Below the pieces are notes generated by a model. The model saw only the letters and a program-made list of their open reading frames with translations, was not told the origin of the DNA and did no database searches. From Arsukibacterium sp. MJ3 (GTDB taxonomy: Bacteria > Pseudomonadota > Gammaproteobacteria > Enterobacterales > Alteromonadaceae): a stretch of 64,000 bases of DNA. The stretch's first letter is position 1, and each line of letters starts with the position of its first letter. Location of the stretch: assembly GCF_000987765.1 (NCBI RefSeq), contig NZ_LAHP01000007.1:1-64000 (forward strand), given 5' to 3'. A program made the position numbers and the translations under genes. Positions 45,709 to 55,897 of this stretch are shown here, one piece after another.

Positions 45709-48471
45709 TTGGAAAAAGTTCATATAAAGCAAAGTCCAAATGATAACAGAGCCTATCAGCATCTGACACTCGTCAATGGTCTTAAAGTGTTGCTGGTACA
45801 AGATAGCCATGCCGAAAAAAGTGCAGCGGCGTTAACGGTTAATGTTGGTCACTTTGACGATCCGGCTGATTATCAGGGCATGGCGCACTTTTTAGAGCAT
45901 ATGTTATTCCTTGGCTCGGCGGGTTTTCCAAAAGCGGGTGAATATCAGCAATTTATGAGTCAGTACGGCGGCAGTCATAATGCCTGGACCGGCACCGAGC
46001 ATAGCCACTTTTATTTCGATATCGACACACCAAAATTGCAACACGCGCTTGCACGCTTTGCCGATATGTTCAGTCAGCCATTATTTGACGCAGCCTATGT
46101 TGAAAAAGAACGCCACGCTATTGAGGCAGAATACTCACTAAAATTAAAAGATGACAGCAGACGCATTTATCAGGTGCATAAAGAAACCATTAACCCGGCA
46201 CACCCTTTCGCGAAGTTTTCTGTTGGCAACCTGAATACCCTGAATGACAAACCAGGCCAAACGTTGCGCGATGGCTTACTGCAATTTTTTCACGCGCAGT
46301 ATAGCGCCAGCAGAATGACCCTGTGCCTAGTCTCTGCTGATACCTTGCCTGACATGAGGCAGTGGGTACAACAGTACTTTGCTAATTTACCGGCTAAGCT
46401 GCTGCCTAAACCGCCGTTAGCCGTGCCACTGTATTTGCCGGAACATCAGGCGATAACACTTAACATTAAACCGCATAAAGACTCAGATAAACTGGTTGTC
46501 AGTTTTGCCCTGCCAGATATTCAGCCGTGGTATCCATATAAAATAGTCAGCTTTCTAGCCTCGTTACTGGGTGATGAGAGCAGTGGCTCTTTACTCGATT
46601 ACCTGAAAAATGCCGGTTTAATTAATCAAATAAGCGCCGGTGGCGGTATTGATGGTAGTAATTACAAAGACTTCACCATTTCTTTTGAATTAACCCACGC
46701 TGGCAAAACCCAAACCGCAATTATTTTAAGTGCGTTGTATAGTGCCCTGGCCAGATTAAAACAACAGCCACTACCAAAAAATTTATTTATTGAACGCCAA
46801 AAATTACTGCATTGGTCATTTATTTATCAGGAACCTGCTGACGCATTACAAACAGCCAGTCAGTTGTCCGTTAATTTGCAACATTACCCGGTACACGACA
46901 TTATTTTTGGTGATTACCGGATGGAACTGCCAAACGAAGCGCTTTATCAGCAATTACTCAGCTGGTTTCGCCCCGACAATATGCGACTGATACTAATATC
47001 GCCCGATGTACCCGTTAGCCACGAGGCAAAGTGGTACGGCACCCCTTACTCTGTCAGCCAGATCAGCCAAGAACAACAACAGCAATTACGCAATACCGGC
47101 CCCATTGCCGACATTATTTTAGCCACCACTAACCCCTATTTAACTGAACAACTTGAATTGCTGGACAAAACAGCGCATATGGCCAAACCAGAGCAGTGTT
47201 TTAACAGCAACAGCTTAAGTATTTGGTACAAAGCAGATACTGAGTTTGGTACACCAAAAGGCCATGTGTTTTTACAACTTAGCTTGCCACAATCTATCGC
47301 TAACGATTGTCAGTTAGCGGCAAGTCGTCTCTGGCTTGAGCTGTTTCAGGATAAGATTAACCAGCAATTTTATGCCGCGACCAACGCTGGCCTTAGTTAT
47401 AATTTGCATGTACAAAAACAAGGTATCAGTATTCATACCTCTGGGCTGGCGGCTAACCAAATTCAGCTGCTGCAAGATATTTTGCAGCAAGTTAGCCAGG
47501 TTAACTTTAGTGAGCGGCGTTTTAACGAAATTAAACAGCAACTTTGCCGGCACTGGGGCAACAGCAATAAAAGTAAACCGGTTGCCCGGTTATTCAGTCA
47601 ATTGTCTGCTCTATTGCAACCACTTAATCCAGAGATTGAAGTGTTAATTGCACAGCTGGAGCAATTAAGTTTTCAGCAATTTTGTGACTTTTCCAGTAGC
47701 TTACTAGATAAGGTTTATACCGAAGCGCTAATGATTGGCAACTGGCCGGCAACCCGGGTTGATGAGCTGCGAATAATGTTAGAGAACTGGCAAGGCCAAC
47801 TTGCCAGCACTGGCAATAAAATTAAGCCTAAAACCAACAATATTAACGGTATTGGGCCAGTATGGCTGCAAACCAACACCGACAGTAGTGATCACGCGCT
47901 GGTTATTTATTTAGCCGCAAAGCAGGCTTCAGCCGAGCAAATGGCCTTGTTTATGCTGGCCAATCATCTGATGTCACCGCACTATTTTCATCAATTACGA
48001 ACTGAACAACAAATGGGTTATTTAGTCGGCACGGGGTATGTACCCATTAATACCTTACCCGGTATTGCCTTTTATATTCAATCGCCTAATTATGATTGCC
48101 CGGCGCTATATCAGGCCACGGTAACTTTTTTCCAGGCATTTTTAGCGCAAATTGAGCAAATGGAACCACTCGAGTTTAGCGAGCTGAAACAAAGCTTAAC
48201 GTCACAACTGACCGAGCGCGATAGCAGCCTGGGAGCACGGGCGAAACGTCTTTGGTTAGCCCTGGGCCAGGATGATACCCAGTTTGATTTAACCCAGCGT
48301 ATTGTCGAGGCGCTACTTGGCTTAGATAAACAGCATTTTACCGGGTTGCTTAAAAAATTGCTGGCTAATGATTACGACACGTTGCTGCTGGCATCTGGCC
48401 CTAACACTGAGAATAATCATATTAAATCGCTAAGCAACCAACAGTTAAAGCAAATAATAGCAGTAACTTAA
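45709..48471 (+). CDS. M16-family zinc peptidase (insulinase/PtrA-like)
   Basis: I accept TTG at 45709 because AGGA lies 6 bases upstream and the N-terminus (IKQSPNDNRAYQHLTLVNGL) aligns with insulinase. The product has 920 residues. The inverted zinc motif HFLEH (His60, His64) in QGMAHFLEHMLFLGSAGFP is intact, with the third ligand Glu in HAIEAEYSL. The C-terminal half has the SPHYFHQLRTEQQMGYLVGT segment of the insulinase clamp. It lacks the signal peptide of E. coli PtrA, so it is probably cytoplasmic. It should degrade peptides trapped within its chamber. Confidence 0.9.
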   Translation: MEKVHIKQSPNDNRAYQHLTLVNGLKVLLVQDSHAEKSAAALTVNVGHFDDPADYQGMAHFLEHMLFLGSAGFPKAGEYQQFMSQYGGSHNAWTGTEHSHFYFDIDTPKLQHALARFADMFSQPLFDAAYVEKERHAIEAEYSLKLKDDSRRIYQVHKETINPAHPFAKFSVGNLNTLNDKPGQTLRDGLLQFFHAQYSASRMTLCLVSADTLPDMRQWVQQYFANLPAKLLPKPPLAVPLYLPEHQAITLNIKPHKDSDKLVVSFALPDIQPWYPYKIVSFLASLLGDESSGSLLDYLKNAGLINQISAGGGIDGSNYKDFTISFELTHAGKTQTAIILSALYSALARLKQQPLPKNLFIERQKLLHWSFIYQEPADALQTASQLSVNLQHYPVHDIIFGDYRMELPNEALYQQLLSWFRPDNMRLILISPDVPVSHEAKWYGTPYSVSQISQEQQQQLRNTGPIADIILATTNPYLTEQLELLDKTAHMAKPEQCFNSNSLSIWYKADTEFGTPKGHVFLQLSLPQSIANDCQLAASRLWLELFQDKINQQFYAATNAGLSYNLHVQKQGISIHTSGLAANQIQLLQDILQQVSQVNFSERRFNEIKQQLCRHWGNSNKSKPVARLFSQLSALLQPLNPEIEVLIAQLEQLSFQQFCDFSSSLLDKVYTEALMIGNWPATRVDELRIMLENWQGQLASTGNKIKPKTNNINGIGPVWLQTNTDSSDHALVIYLAAKQASAEQMALFMLANHLMSPHYFHQLRTEQQMGYLVGTGYVPINTLPGIAFYIQSPNYDCPALYQATVTFFQAFLAQIEQMEPLEFSELKQSLTSQLTERDSSLGARAKRLWLALGQDDTQFDLTQRIVEALLGLDKQHFTGLLKKLLANDYDTLLLASGPNTENNHIKSLSNQQLKQIIAVT

Positions 48472-48538
48472 ATTGATTTTGACACTCCCCCTAAACTTAG
48501 TTAACGTAGCCAGAATAATAATAAATATGTTGTAATTT

Positions 48539-50791
48539 GTGCCAAAACGACACCGCTATTACTTTACGTTGGCCTGTTTACTGTTAACTACGCCACCTTT
48601 TGCGCTTGCTGCCGTTAGTTGGGAAACTAATTGGGACAGTGTGCACCCTTATCTATTTTCAGTTGTGCTACTGTTCGCTTGTGCTGCTTTATTATTGTCG
48701 TATGCCAGTATTTTAAAAATGCGTCGCTACCATCAGCGCCTGGCAAAAAGCGAGGAGCGGCTGCGCTTATCGTTATGGGGCAGCGGTGACGAATTATGGG
48801 ATTGGCGGATCGAAACGGGCGAATTGTACCGCTCAAGCTCTTGGTTAACACCGGTTGAACTTAAACCTGAAACACATGACTTCCCCCCCAATAAACAACA
48901 AATTCATCCGCAGGATTTAGGCAGGGTAGTCACCTTACTAAACGAACATTTAAACGGTAACAACGCTTTTTTTGAAGCAACGTACCGGCTGCAAACTGCC
49001 AAAGGCATGTATATTTGGGTGCTGGATCGGGGGAAAATAGTCGCCTACACCACTGATGGCAGCCCCAGCCGGATGACCGGCACCCTGAAAAACATACATC
49101 AATTTAAAGAAGCTGAGGGCAGAATGCTGTTATTTGCCCGCTGTCTTGAGAATATCTCTGATGGCGTGCTGGTATGCGATACCCAATTTACTATTATTGA
49201 AGTGAACCCGGCGTTTAGCGGCATTACCGGTAAAACACGGGCCAATGTCATTAACAGCCGGTTTGAACTGTCAATGTATCCCAGCCGCTATATGCAGGAC
49301 ATTCAGCTGCAACTAGCCAAACACGGCCGCTGGAGTGGTGAAATCCAAGAGCAAATGGATAATGGTACCCTTTATCAGGCTGAACTGGCGTTTGATGTTA
49401 TTAACGATGACGAAGGCAATCCGCAACAGTACGTCGGTGTGTTATCTGATATTACTGAGCGCAAAATCAGAGAAGCAGAGCTAAAGCGACTGGCCAATAA
49501 TGATACGTTAACCGGCTTACCTAACCGGGCCGTCTTTATGACCAAACTGGCACAACTGGTAAAACCCCAGACAAAACACGCCTTACTGGTATTCGATTTA
49601 GATAACTTTAAAAAAATTAATGACTCACTAGGTCATGAGCTCGGCGATACGCTACTGTGCAAATTGGCGCAGCGGCTGCATACCGATGCTCGCTATCAAC
49701 AAAAGCTGTATCGGCTAGGCGGTGATGAATTTGCCGTATTATTAAACGATACCAACGATATTCATACTATTAGCTTAATGGCCAAAGGGCTGTTAGAGCA
49801 AATTAACCAACCCTTTATTATCAATCAGCATGAATTAGCGATTACCAGCAGTATCGGTATTGTTTTATATCCCGATGATGGCAGCGACCCTCAAGCTTTG
49901 CTTCGAAATGCTGATACGGCCATGTATCATGCCAAAAATAACGGTGCCAACCGGTATTTGTTTTTTAATGACAGCATGAATAAACAAGCGGTAAAGCGCT
50001 TACAAATAGAAAACTTAATTCGCTATGGTTTAAAAGAAGATTACTTTACTGTTTTCTATCAGCCTAAAATGGATATCCTGACCGGCAACGTGGTGGGTAT
50101 GGAAGCACTGGTGCGCTTCATTACCCCTAAGGGCGGTTTAGTCAGCCCGGCGAGCTTTATTCCGGTTGCTGAAGAAACCGGACAAATTGTCGATATTGGC
50201 GCGGTAGTACTGCGTAAAGCCTGTGCCGATGTAAAAAAATGGCTGGCATTGGGGTTATTTCAGGGCCGCGTAGCGGTAAACCTTTCTGCTAAGCAATTTA
50301 TGTTACCTAATTTATGTCAGCAAATTGACGATATACTCGAGCAATGTGAACTGCCTTCTTACCATCTGGAGCTTGAGATCACTGAAGGCACGGTAATGCA
50401 ATCACCGACGTTGGCCATTGATACCATGAAAAAGCTGCGCGCACGTGGTATCCATTTGGCCATGGACGACTTTGGAACAGGTTACTCATCTTTAGCTTAC
50501 TTAAAGCAATTTCCACTTAATACCCTGAAAATTGATAAAGCATTTATTGATGATATGGATAATGCTCGCGGCCGCAATATGGTTGATACCATTGTGACCA
50601 TAGCGCATAACTTAAGTTTAAATGTGGTAGCAGAAGGGGTTGAAACCAAGGATCAGCTGGATATGCTAAGAAAATTACGCTGTGAAACCATTCAGGGGTA
50701 TTATTACAGCAAGCCGTTATCTGCCAAAGATTTTGCCGCTTTTTTATTCGCTCAAAAACAACCGCCACGGTTAAGTGTTATTCCGGGTTAA
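48539..50791 (+). CDS. Membrane PAS-GGDEF-EAL c-di-GMP protein
   Basis: A 750-residue protein starting at GTG 48539, with no strong ribosome-binding site. A cleavable or anchoring hydrophobic segment (about 8-25) and a second helix (about 37-55) lie before PAS regions (about 75-190 and 200-310). GGDEF follows (about 315-475) with LGGDEFAVLL, and then EAL (about 490-735) with GMEALVRF and MDDFGTGYSSLAYLK. The GGDEF signature is intact, so a dual enzyme is possible, though many such proteins act mainly as phosphodiesterases. It is a single gene before a terminator. Confidence 0.9.
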   Translation: MPKRHRYYFTLACLLLTTPPFALAAVSWETNWDSVHPYLFSVVLLFACAALLLSYASILKMRRYHQRLAKSEERLRLSLWGSGDELWDWRIETGELYRSSSWLTPVELKPETHDFPPNKQQIHPQDLGRVVTLLNEHLNGNNAFFEATYRLQTAKGMYIWVLDRGKIVAYTTDGSPSRMTGTLKNIHQFKEAEGRMLLFARCLENISDGVLVCDTQFTIIEVNPAFSGITGKTRANVINSRFELSMYPSRYMQDIQLQLAKHGRWSGEIQEQMDNGTLYQAELAFDVINDDEGNPQQYVGVLSDITERKIREAELKRLANNDTLTGLPNRAVFMTKLAQLVKPQTKHALLVFDLDNFKKINDSLGHELGDTLLCKLAQRLHTDARYQQKLYRLGGDEFAVLLNDTNDIHTISLMAKGLLEQINQPFIINQHELAITSSIGIVLYPDDGSDPQALLRNADTAMYHAKNNGANRYLFFNDSMNKQAVKRLQIENLIRYGLKEDYFTVFYQPKMDILTGNVVGMEALVRFITPKGGLVSPASFIPVAEETGQIVDIGAVVLRKACADVKKWLALGLFQGRVAVNLSAKQFMLPNLCQQIDDILEQCELPSYHLELEITEGTVMQSPTLAIDTMKKLRARGIHLAMDDFGTGYSSLAYLKQFPLNTLKIDKAFIDDMDNARGRNMVDTIVTIAHNLSLNVVAEGVETKDQLDMLRKLRCETIQGYYYSKPLSAKDFAAFLFAQKQPPRLSVIPG

Positions 50792-50800
50792 CACTTAGCA

Positions 50801-50821
50801 AAAAAGCCCCGCAGGGCTTTT
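50801..50821. terminator. Bidirectional intrinsic terminator
   Basis: AAAAGCCC, CGC(A) and GGGCTTTT form a stem with A- and T-runs on its sides. It lies between the convergent GGDEF-EAL gene and maoP, and overlaps the last bases of maoP. Confidence 0.8.
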
Positions 50822-51167
50822 AGTCAGAATCGGTTTCGACGTAAGAAAAATCGTCGGCACCATCGGCAATACGCTTTTTACCAAACACGGTATGAAACTT
50901 CCGTTTTTCGCTTAAGCGTTGTTTGTATTTAAACCAGACTTTTTCAAAGCTGGTATTCGCTTCTGCTTCACCACGGCAAACCAGAATAAAGCGTTGCTCT
51001 TCTTCGTTTACCGGCTCGCATGCACCTTGCTCTAACTGCTGCATTGCAAAACCATGTTTTTCCAGCAGAGAGCCCTCTGCCAGCGTGAAGCGCCCAGACC
51101 GAGTAAAACCCCGAGGGAAATTACGGTCATCGAAAAAGCGACGAGTAGCGACAAAACTTTGCTGCAT
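50820..51167 (-). CDS. maoP: MaoP/YifE-family protein (DUF413)
   Basis: The ATG at 51167 lies 7 bases after GAGGAA; the product has 115 residues. FVATRRFFDDRNFPRGFTRS, GRFTLAEGSLLEKHGFAMQQ and the EPVNEEEQRFILVCRGEAEA segment match E. coli YifE (MaoP), which is required for Ori macrodomain organisation with the maoS site. The divergent hdfR next to it reproduces the E. coli gene order. A maoS-like site should be looked for nearby. Confidence 0.9.
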   Translation of the reverse strand: MQQSFVATRRFFDDRNFPRGFTRSGRFTLAEGSLLEKHGFAMQQLEQGACEPVNEEEQRFILVCRGEAEANTSFEKVWFKYKQRLSEKRKFHTVFGKKRIADGADDFSYVETDSD

Positions 51168-51296
51168 CACTTTTTTCCTCTAATGTCGTTGAATATAAAG
51201 CCAGCGTGTTTAAACTGTGCGGAGTATGGTTAACAAAATTACTATCGTAAAACAAATATTTCTTATTGACACGATAAATTATTTTAAGGGTTTACT

Positions 51297-52157
51297 TTGG
51301 ATACTGAACTGCTGAAAACCTTTCTGGAAGTACAGCGCACTCGTCATTTTGGAAAAGCGGCCGAAAACTTGTACTTAACGCAATCTGCGGTGAGTTTTCG
51401 GATCAGGCAGCTTGAACAGCAGCTTGGGGTCAATTTATTTAGTCGTTATCGTAATAACATTCAGCTTACCGCAGCGGGTGACCGCTTACTGCCGCATGCG
51501 CAATCAATACTAACCGCATTACAACGGGCAAAGCAAGAGGTCGCGTTAAGCAGTAAACAAGCACAGCAAGTCTCTATTGCTGCTACAGCCAATGTTTGGG
51601 ATAGTTTTTTATTGCCTGGGTTTATTCAGGTGCAACAATGTTATCCCGCCCTGGCCTGGCGCGCTGAATCATTAGGGCGAGAGCAAATTAGCCGGTTGTT
51701 GCTGGAGCGGAATCTGGATTTAGCCGTGGTGTTTGACCCACCTAAAGTAGAAGAAATTCAGGTAGAGAAGCTCGATGACATCAAGTTAATCGCCGTAACC
51801 AGCAGTGAGCATACTGAAGCCACTGCGGCTATGGCGCAGCACTACATTCTGGTTGACTGGGGCACCTCGTTTGATATTCAGCACGCTAAGCATTTTGCCG
51901 ACATACCACCGCCACAGCTACGAACCGGCAGCGCCAAAATTGCCCTGGAAATGCTACTACAAGGGCCGGCAACCGCTTATTTACCACAAATAATGGTGCA
52001 GCCACTATTACAATCAAACCGGCTGAGAAAGGTGAATAACGCGCCGCAAATGAGCAGAGAGCTGTTTGCGGCAACGTTACATCAGGCTACCAACGAGCAG
52101 CTGCTGCAGGCCATTACTAGCCAGCTGCGCCAGCATATTAAAAACCTGGCAGCATAA
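51297..52157 (+). CDS. hdfR: LysR-family regulator HdfR
   Basis: It starts at TTG 51297, 6 bases after AAGGG. The 286-residue protein begins LDTELLKTFLEVQRTRHFGK followed by AAENLYLTQSAVSFRIRQLE, nearly the E. coli HdfR helix-turn-helix. The C-terminal part (about 92-280) is the LysR effector domain. HdfR represses the flagellar master operon flhDC in E. coli; the targets here may differ. Divergent maoP supports orthology. Confidence 0.9.
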   Translation: MDTELLKTFLEVQRTRHFGKAAENLYLTQSAVSFRIRQLEQQLGVNLFSRYRNNIQLTAAGDRLLPHAQSILTALQRAKQEVALSSKQAQQVSIAATANVWDSFLLPGFIQVQQCYPALAWRAESLGREQISRLLLERNLDLAVVFDPPKVEEIQVEKLDDIKLIAVTSSEHTEATAAMAQHYILVDWGTSFDIQHAKHFADIPPPQLRTGSAKIALEMLLQGPATAYLPQIMVQPLLQSNRLRKVNNAPQMSRELFAATLHQATNEQLLQAITSQLRQHIKNLAA

Positions 52158-52227
52158 CTGCAGCGGCTTATGCTATTACCCGCCGCAGTCAGTAAAAGCA
52201 TGGCTATAGTAAACTTTCTGGCAAACG

Positions 52228-54366
52228 CTAATTATAAAAACGGCTATTTTGCTCGGCCATGGTCAGTAACCGTTGGCAAGGTGCAAAGCGCTCGCCATGC
52301 GCAGCCTGTAATTGGCGTAACGTAGCCACCAGGTTAGTCACCCCCAACGTATCAATGTAGCGGAAAGGCCCGCCCAGAAACGGTGGGAAGCCAATACCGA
52401 AAATAGCGCCAATATCGCCGTCACGCGCCGAAGCAATAACGCCTTCATCCAAACAACGCACAGCTTCATTTAACATTTGCACGGTACAGCGGCTGGCAAT
52501 AGCCTGGCTGCTTAGCGCAGCAGCAGGGCTTACCCCTAAAATGTTATACACACTGCTGTCGACCGTCTTCACGCCCTTTTTAGCTGCTGCACCGTACAGA
52601 TAAAAACCCTTTTCGGTTTTTTTACCTTTACGGCCATCAGCCAATAGCTTGCTAAAGGCATCAGGTGCTGTAAATCGCTCGCCCAACTGCGCGGTTAAAA
52701 TGGGTGAAATTTTTGCGCCAACATCAATACCGACTTCATCGAGTAAAGTAATGGGCCCTACCGGAAAACCAAACTTCACCAAGGCCTTGTCAATTTTCTC
52801 AACCGGCTCACCTTGCAGTAATATCGCGGCAGCTTCATTCATATACAAGGCCAGAATACGATTAACATAAAAACCGGCACCGTCTTTTACCACTATAGGC
52901 GTTTTACCTTGTTTGCGGGCAAAAGCCACCGTAGTCGCAATAGTCTGTGCCGAGGTTTTTTCATGCGCAATCACTTCGACCAAGGGCATTTTATCAACCG
53001 GCGAAAAATAATGTAAACCAATAACATTCTCTGGCCGGCTGGCTTTAGCAGCAATCTGGCCAATGGGTAACGAGCTGGTATTACTGGCAAAAATAGTGTG
53101 CTCAGCACAGTGCTGCTCTATATCTGCCACCATTTTCTGCTTTAACGTTAAGTCTTCAAATACTGCTTCAATTACCAAATCGACATCATGAAAACCACTG
53201 TAGTCAGTGCTGCCTGTTAATAGCAGTAATTGCTTTTGCATGTCAGCTTTACTAATAAACCGGCGCTTGAATTTTTTCGCCAGTAACGTGTAGCTATATT
53301 TCAGTGCGTTACTAATACCCTGCTCGTTAATGTCTTTGATCCGTACCGGCACACCAGCCTTAGTACTACTGACATTGGCTATACCACCACCCATAAGCCC
53401 ACCACCAAGAACCGCAACTTTCTTAACCTTTTGCGGTTGAGTATCACCAGCACCCGTTTCTTTTTTCATTTGGGTGGTGGCAAAAAACAAACTGCGCAGT
53501 GCAGCCGACTCATTAGTCATACATAACTGACCAAACGCCTTAGCTTCTGCGGCTAAGCCCGCGGCATAACCACTATCCTGGCCTTTACGCACCACCTCAA
53601 TAATGCGTACCGGGGCCGGATAATTGCCCTGCGTTTTCTTTAACGTTTGCTTAAGTGCTTGCGAAAACAATATATTACGGCCAGGGCCCGTATTTTCGAG
53701 CAGCTTAGCTAAAAACCCCTTGTCTTTCGTTTTAATGCTTATTTTCGTTTTTAAGGCGCGCTCAACAGCCGCCTGCAGTAAAATGCTTTGCGGCACCACT
53801 TCATCAACCAGGCCCGCTTTTTTCGCTTCTACTGCCCGTAATTGTTTGCCTGTTAGCATCATATCCAGGGCTTTTTGAATGCCCACTAATCTTGGCAGAC
53901 GCTGAGTACCGCCACTGCCAGGCAACAAGCCTAATTGAACTTCAGGTAACCCCAGCACTGTTTTTACCGAATCAGTGGCTACCCTGGCATGACAGGCCAT
54001 AGCCAGTTCTAGGCCACCGCCTAAACAAGGGCCATGAATTGCCGCCACCAGCGGTATCTTAAGTTGCTCCAGCGTATCAAACATTTGCTGGCCCATCCGG
54101 GCAATGTCTTCTGCCTGCTCAGCACTTTGACAACTGTCTAGCATGGCAATGTCGGCACCGGCAATAAAAGAGTCTTTTTTGCCACTAATAATCACCACGC
54201 CTTTAATGGTGCTGTCGCCTTTAATGCTCGCGAGGATGCTGTTAATTTCAGCAGCAAAAGAAGCCTTTAACACATTCATGCTTTCACCAGGAATATCCAT
54301 GGTGATCACGGCAACCTTATCGTCACGCACGGTCAGGGTAAAACTATTTGGTTGTTGCTTGCTCAT
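52228..54366 (-). CDS. fadJ: Fatty acid oxidation complex alpha subunit FadJ
   Basis: The ATG at 54366 overlaps the fadI stop by one base and has GGAG upstream; the product has 712 residues. The enoyl-CoA hydratase domain (about 1-190) has [20 protein letters not shown] and [18 protein letters not shown], with its catalytic glutamates. The 3-hydroxyacyl-CoA dehydrogenase domain (from about 305) has [28 protein letters not shown] and [20 protein letters not shown]. With FadI it makes the second beta-oxidation complex, distinct from FadBA. Confidence 0.95.
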   Translation of the reverse strand: MSKQQPNSFTLTVRDDKVAVITMDIPGESMNVLKASFAAEINSILASIKGDSTIKGVVIISGKKDSFIAGADIAMLDSCQSAEQAEDIARMGQQMFDTLEQLKIPLVAAIHGPCLGGGLELAMACHARVATDSVKTVLGLPEVQLGLLPGSGGTQRLPRLVGIQKALDMMLTGKQLRAVEAKKAGLVDEVVPQSILLQAAVERALKTKISIKTKDKGFLAKLLENTGPGRNILFSQALKQTLKKTQGNYPAPVRIIEVVRKGQDSGYAAGLAAEAKAFGQLCMTNESAALRSLFFATTQMKKETGAGDTQPQKVKKVAVLGGGLMGGGIANVSSTKAGVPVRIKDINEQGISNALKYSYTLLAKKFKRRFISKADMQKQLLLLTGSTDYSGFHDVDLVIEAVFEDLTLKQKMVADIEQHCAEHTIFASNTSSLPIGQIAAKASRPENVIGLHYFSPVDKMPLVEVIAHEKTSAQTIATTVAFARKQGKTPIVVKDGAGFYVNRILALYMNEAAAILLQGEPVEKIDKALVKFGFPVGPITLLDEVGIDVGAKISPILTAQLGERFTAPDAFSKLLADGRKGKKTEKGFYLYGAAAKKGVKTVDSSVYNILGVSPAAALSSQAIASRCTVQMLNEAVRCLDEGVIASARDGDIGAIFGIGFPPFLGGPFRYIDTLGVTNLVATLRQLQAAHGERFAPCQRLLTMAEQNSRFYN

Positions 54367-55676
54367 TATTCGGTCTCCACGATCATCGCTGCACCCAAGC
54401 CACCTGCGGCACACGCCGTGGTTAAACCCGTTCCACCACCCCGACGCTGTAATTCATTTAACGTCTGCACAATTAAACGGGTGCCGGTAGCGGCAAAAGG
54501 ATGGCCATATGCTAATGAGCCACCATTTACATTAAATTTCGCCATATCAATCTCACCAATGGCGTCGCTGCGGCCTAGTTTTTCTTCGGCAAATTTACGA
54601 CTGCTAAACATTTTTACATTCGCCAGCGCCTGTGACGCAAAGGCTTCATGCATTTCAATTAACGTTAAATCGTTTAGGGTCATGCCAGCACGGTCCAGTG
54701 CGATAGGCGTAGCGTAAGATGGCCCCATCAGCATGTCTTCACGCACGCCAATGGCCGCAAAGGCATAGCTTCGAATATACCCCAGCGGCTTATAGCCCAG
54801 CGCTTTGGCTCGGCTTTCGGTCATCATTAATACTGCCGACGCGCCATCGGTTAACGGCGTACTATTAGCCGCGGTTACTGTGCCATGATTACGGTCAAAC
54901 ACGGGCCGTAATTTGGCATACGACTCGAGTTTTGAATCCATTCGAATATTGTTGTCTATGGCCAAAAATTTATTATAAGGCTCAACATGGGCGGTCATCA
55001 CTTCGTTGCTCATTACACCACTTTGCCAGGCTTTAGCCGCCAGACTGTGCGAGCGGTGAGCCAGTTCGTCCTGCGCTTCGCGGCTAATGCCGTAGGTTTT
55101 AGCCATTTGCTCTGCTGTATCGCCCATTGACAAACCGGTACTGTATTCAGCAATAGCCGGCGGCACCGGCAGTAAATCTTTTAAACCTAGGCGGCGTAAT
55201 ATGGATAATTTCTGGCCAAGCGTTTTGGCTTTATTCATATCAACCAGCGCCCGCGCTAAATTTTTACTAACGCCAATTGGTAATACGGAACTGGAATCGG
55301 CACCACCGGCAATAGCAATTTCAGTAATTCCTGCCATCATTGATTCAGCAACACTCACTACCGACTGAAAACTGGTAGCACAGGCCCGGGTCACGCTATA
55401 GGCATCGGTATGTACATTCATACCGGTCCCCAATACAATTTCCCGGGCAATATTCGGGGCTTCAGGCATTTGCACAACCTTGCCATAAACCACTTGTTGC
55501 ACCAAACTGGCATCAAGTTCACTGCGGATCAGTAGTTCATTCACTACCAGCTTTGCTAAATCCAGTGCTGACACGCCATGCAACTCAGTAGCTTGTTTGG
55601 CGAAAGGCGTTCGTAAACCGGTAACAATGGCAATCCGATCACCGCTGCGGGTATGAAGTTTAATGGGCGCTGTCAT
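54366..55676 (-). CDS. fadI: 3-ketoacyl-CoA thiolase FadI
   Basis: A 436-residue thiolase. The acyl-accepting Cys99 is in [14 protein letters not shown]; the second active-site groups are His in EMHEAFASQ and [17 protein letters not shown], and Cys in [14 protein letters not shown]. Its start ([20 protein letters not shown]) follows AAGAGGAAAGCT. It cleaves 3-ketoacyl-CoA and forms the trifunctional complex with FadJ, encoded directly downstream. Regulated probably by FadR through the palindrome at 55725-55739. Confidence 0.95.
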   Translation of the reverse strand: MTAPIKLHTRSGDRIAIVTGLRTPFAKQATELHGVSALDLAKLVVNELLIRSELDASLVQQVVYGKVVQMPEAPNIAREIVLGTGMNVHTDAYSVTRACATSFQSVVSVAESMMAGITEIAIAGGADSSSVLPIGVSKNLARALVDMNKAKTLGQKLSILRRLGLKDLLPVPPAIAEYSTGLSMGDTAEQMAKTYGISREAQDELAHRSHSLAAKAWQSGVMSNEVMTAHVEPYNKFLAIDNNIRMDSKLESYAKLRPVFDRNHGTVTAANSTPLTDGASAVLMMTESRAKALGYKPLGYIRSYAFAAIGVREDMLMGPSYATPIALDRAGMTLNDLTLIEMHEAFASQALANVKMFSSRKFAEEKLGRSDAIGEIDMAKFNVNGGSLAYGHPFAATGTRLIVQTLNELQRRGGGTGLTTACAAGGLGAAMIVETE

Positions 55677-55724
55677 AGCTTTCCTCTTAACTTTTTAGAA
55701 GTAGTCGAACTATTCGATGGTAAA

Positions 55725-55739
55725 ACAGGTCAGACCTGT
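55725..55739. promoter_or_regulatory. Perfect FadR-type operator upstream of fadI
   Basis: ACAGGTC-A-GACCTGT is a perfect palindrome of 15 bases and matches the FadR consensus half-site GGTC/GACC. It lies about 50 bases before the fadI start. fadR is encoded at 33796-34512 in the same window. FadR would repress fadIJ until acyl-CoA accumulates. Confidence 0.75.
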
Positions 55740-55773
55740 GATAGTGCTTTGATTGTAACGACAGTCGCTGAAA

Positions 55774-55793
55774 ATTAAAACACTTGTTTTAAT
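55774..55793. promoter_or_regulatory. Second palindrome in the fadI/moxR intergenic region, PsrA-like candidate
   Basis: ATTAAAACA-CT-TGTTTTAAT has perfect nine-base arms. AAAAC-N4-GTTTT resembles the CAAAC-N4-GTTTG pattern of PsrA, a TetR-type fatty-acid regulator. It lies between the divergent fadI and moxR genes, so either could be the target. AT-rich palindromes arise easily, so this is only a candidate. Confidence 0.35.
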
Positions 55794-55897
55794 GCAAACT
55801 GAACCTTATTTAGGTTATAACGTCATATCCTAGCTGGTTTTACAGCTAACTGTGTAGAAAATAACCAAAACTTACTAACCAAAAGACTTAAATCATT

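Noticed and set aside
45520-45810. A 96-codon open frame with hydrophobic stretches on the minus strand between sixA and the M16 gene
   Set aside because: It overlaps the coding start of the M16 peptidase by 100 bases, has no recognisable motif and no good ribosome-binding site.
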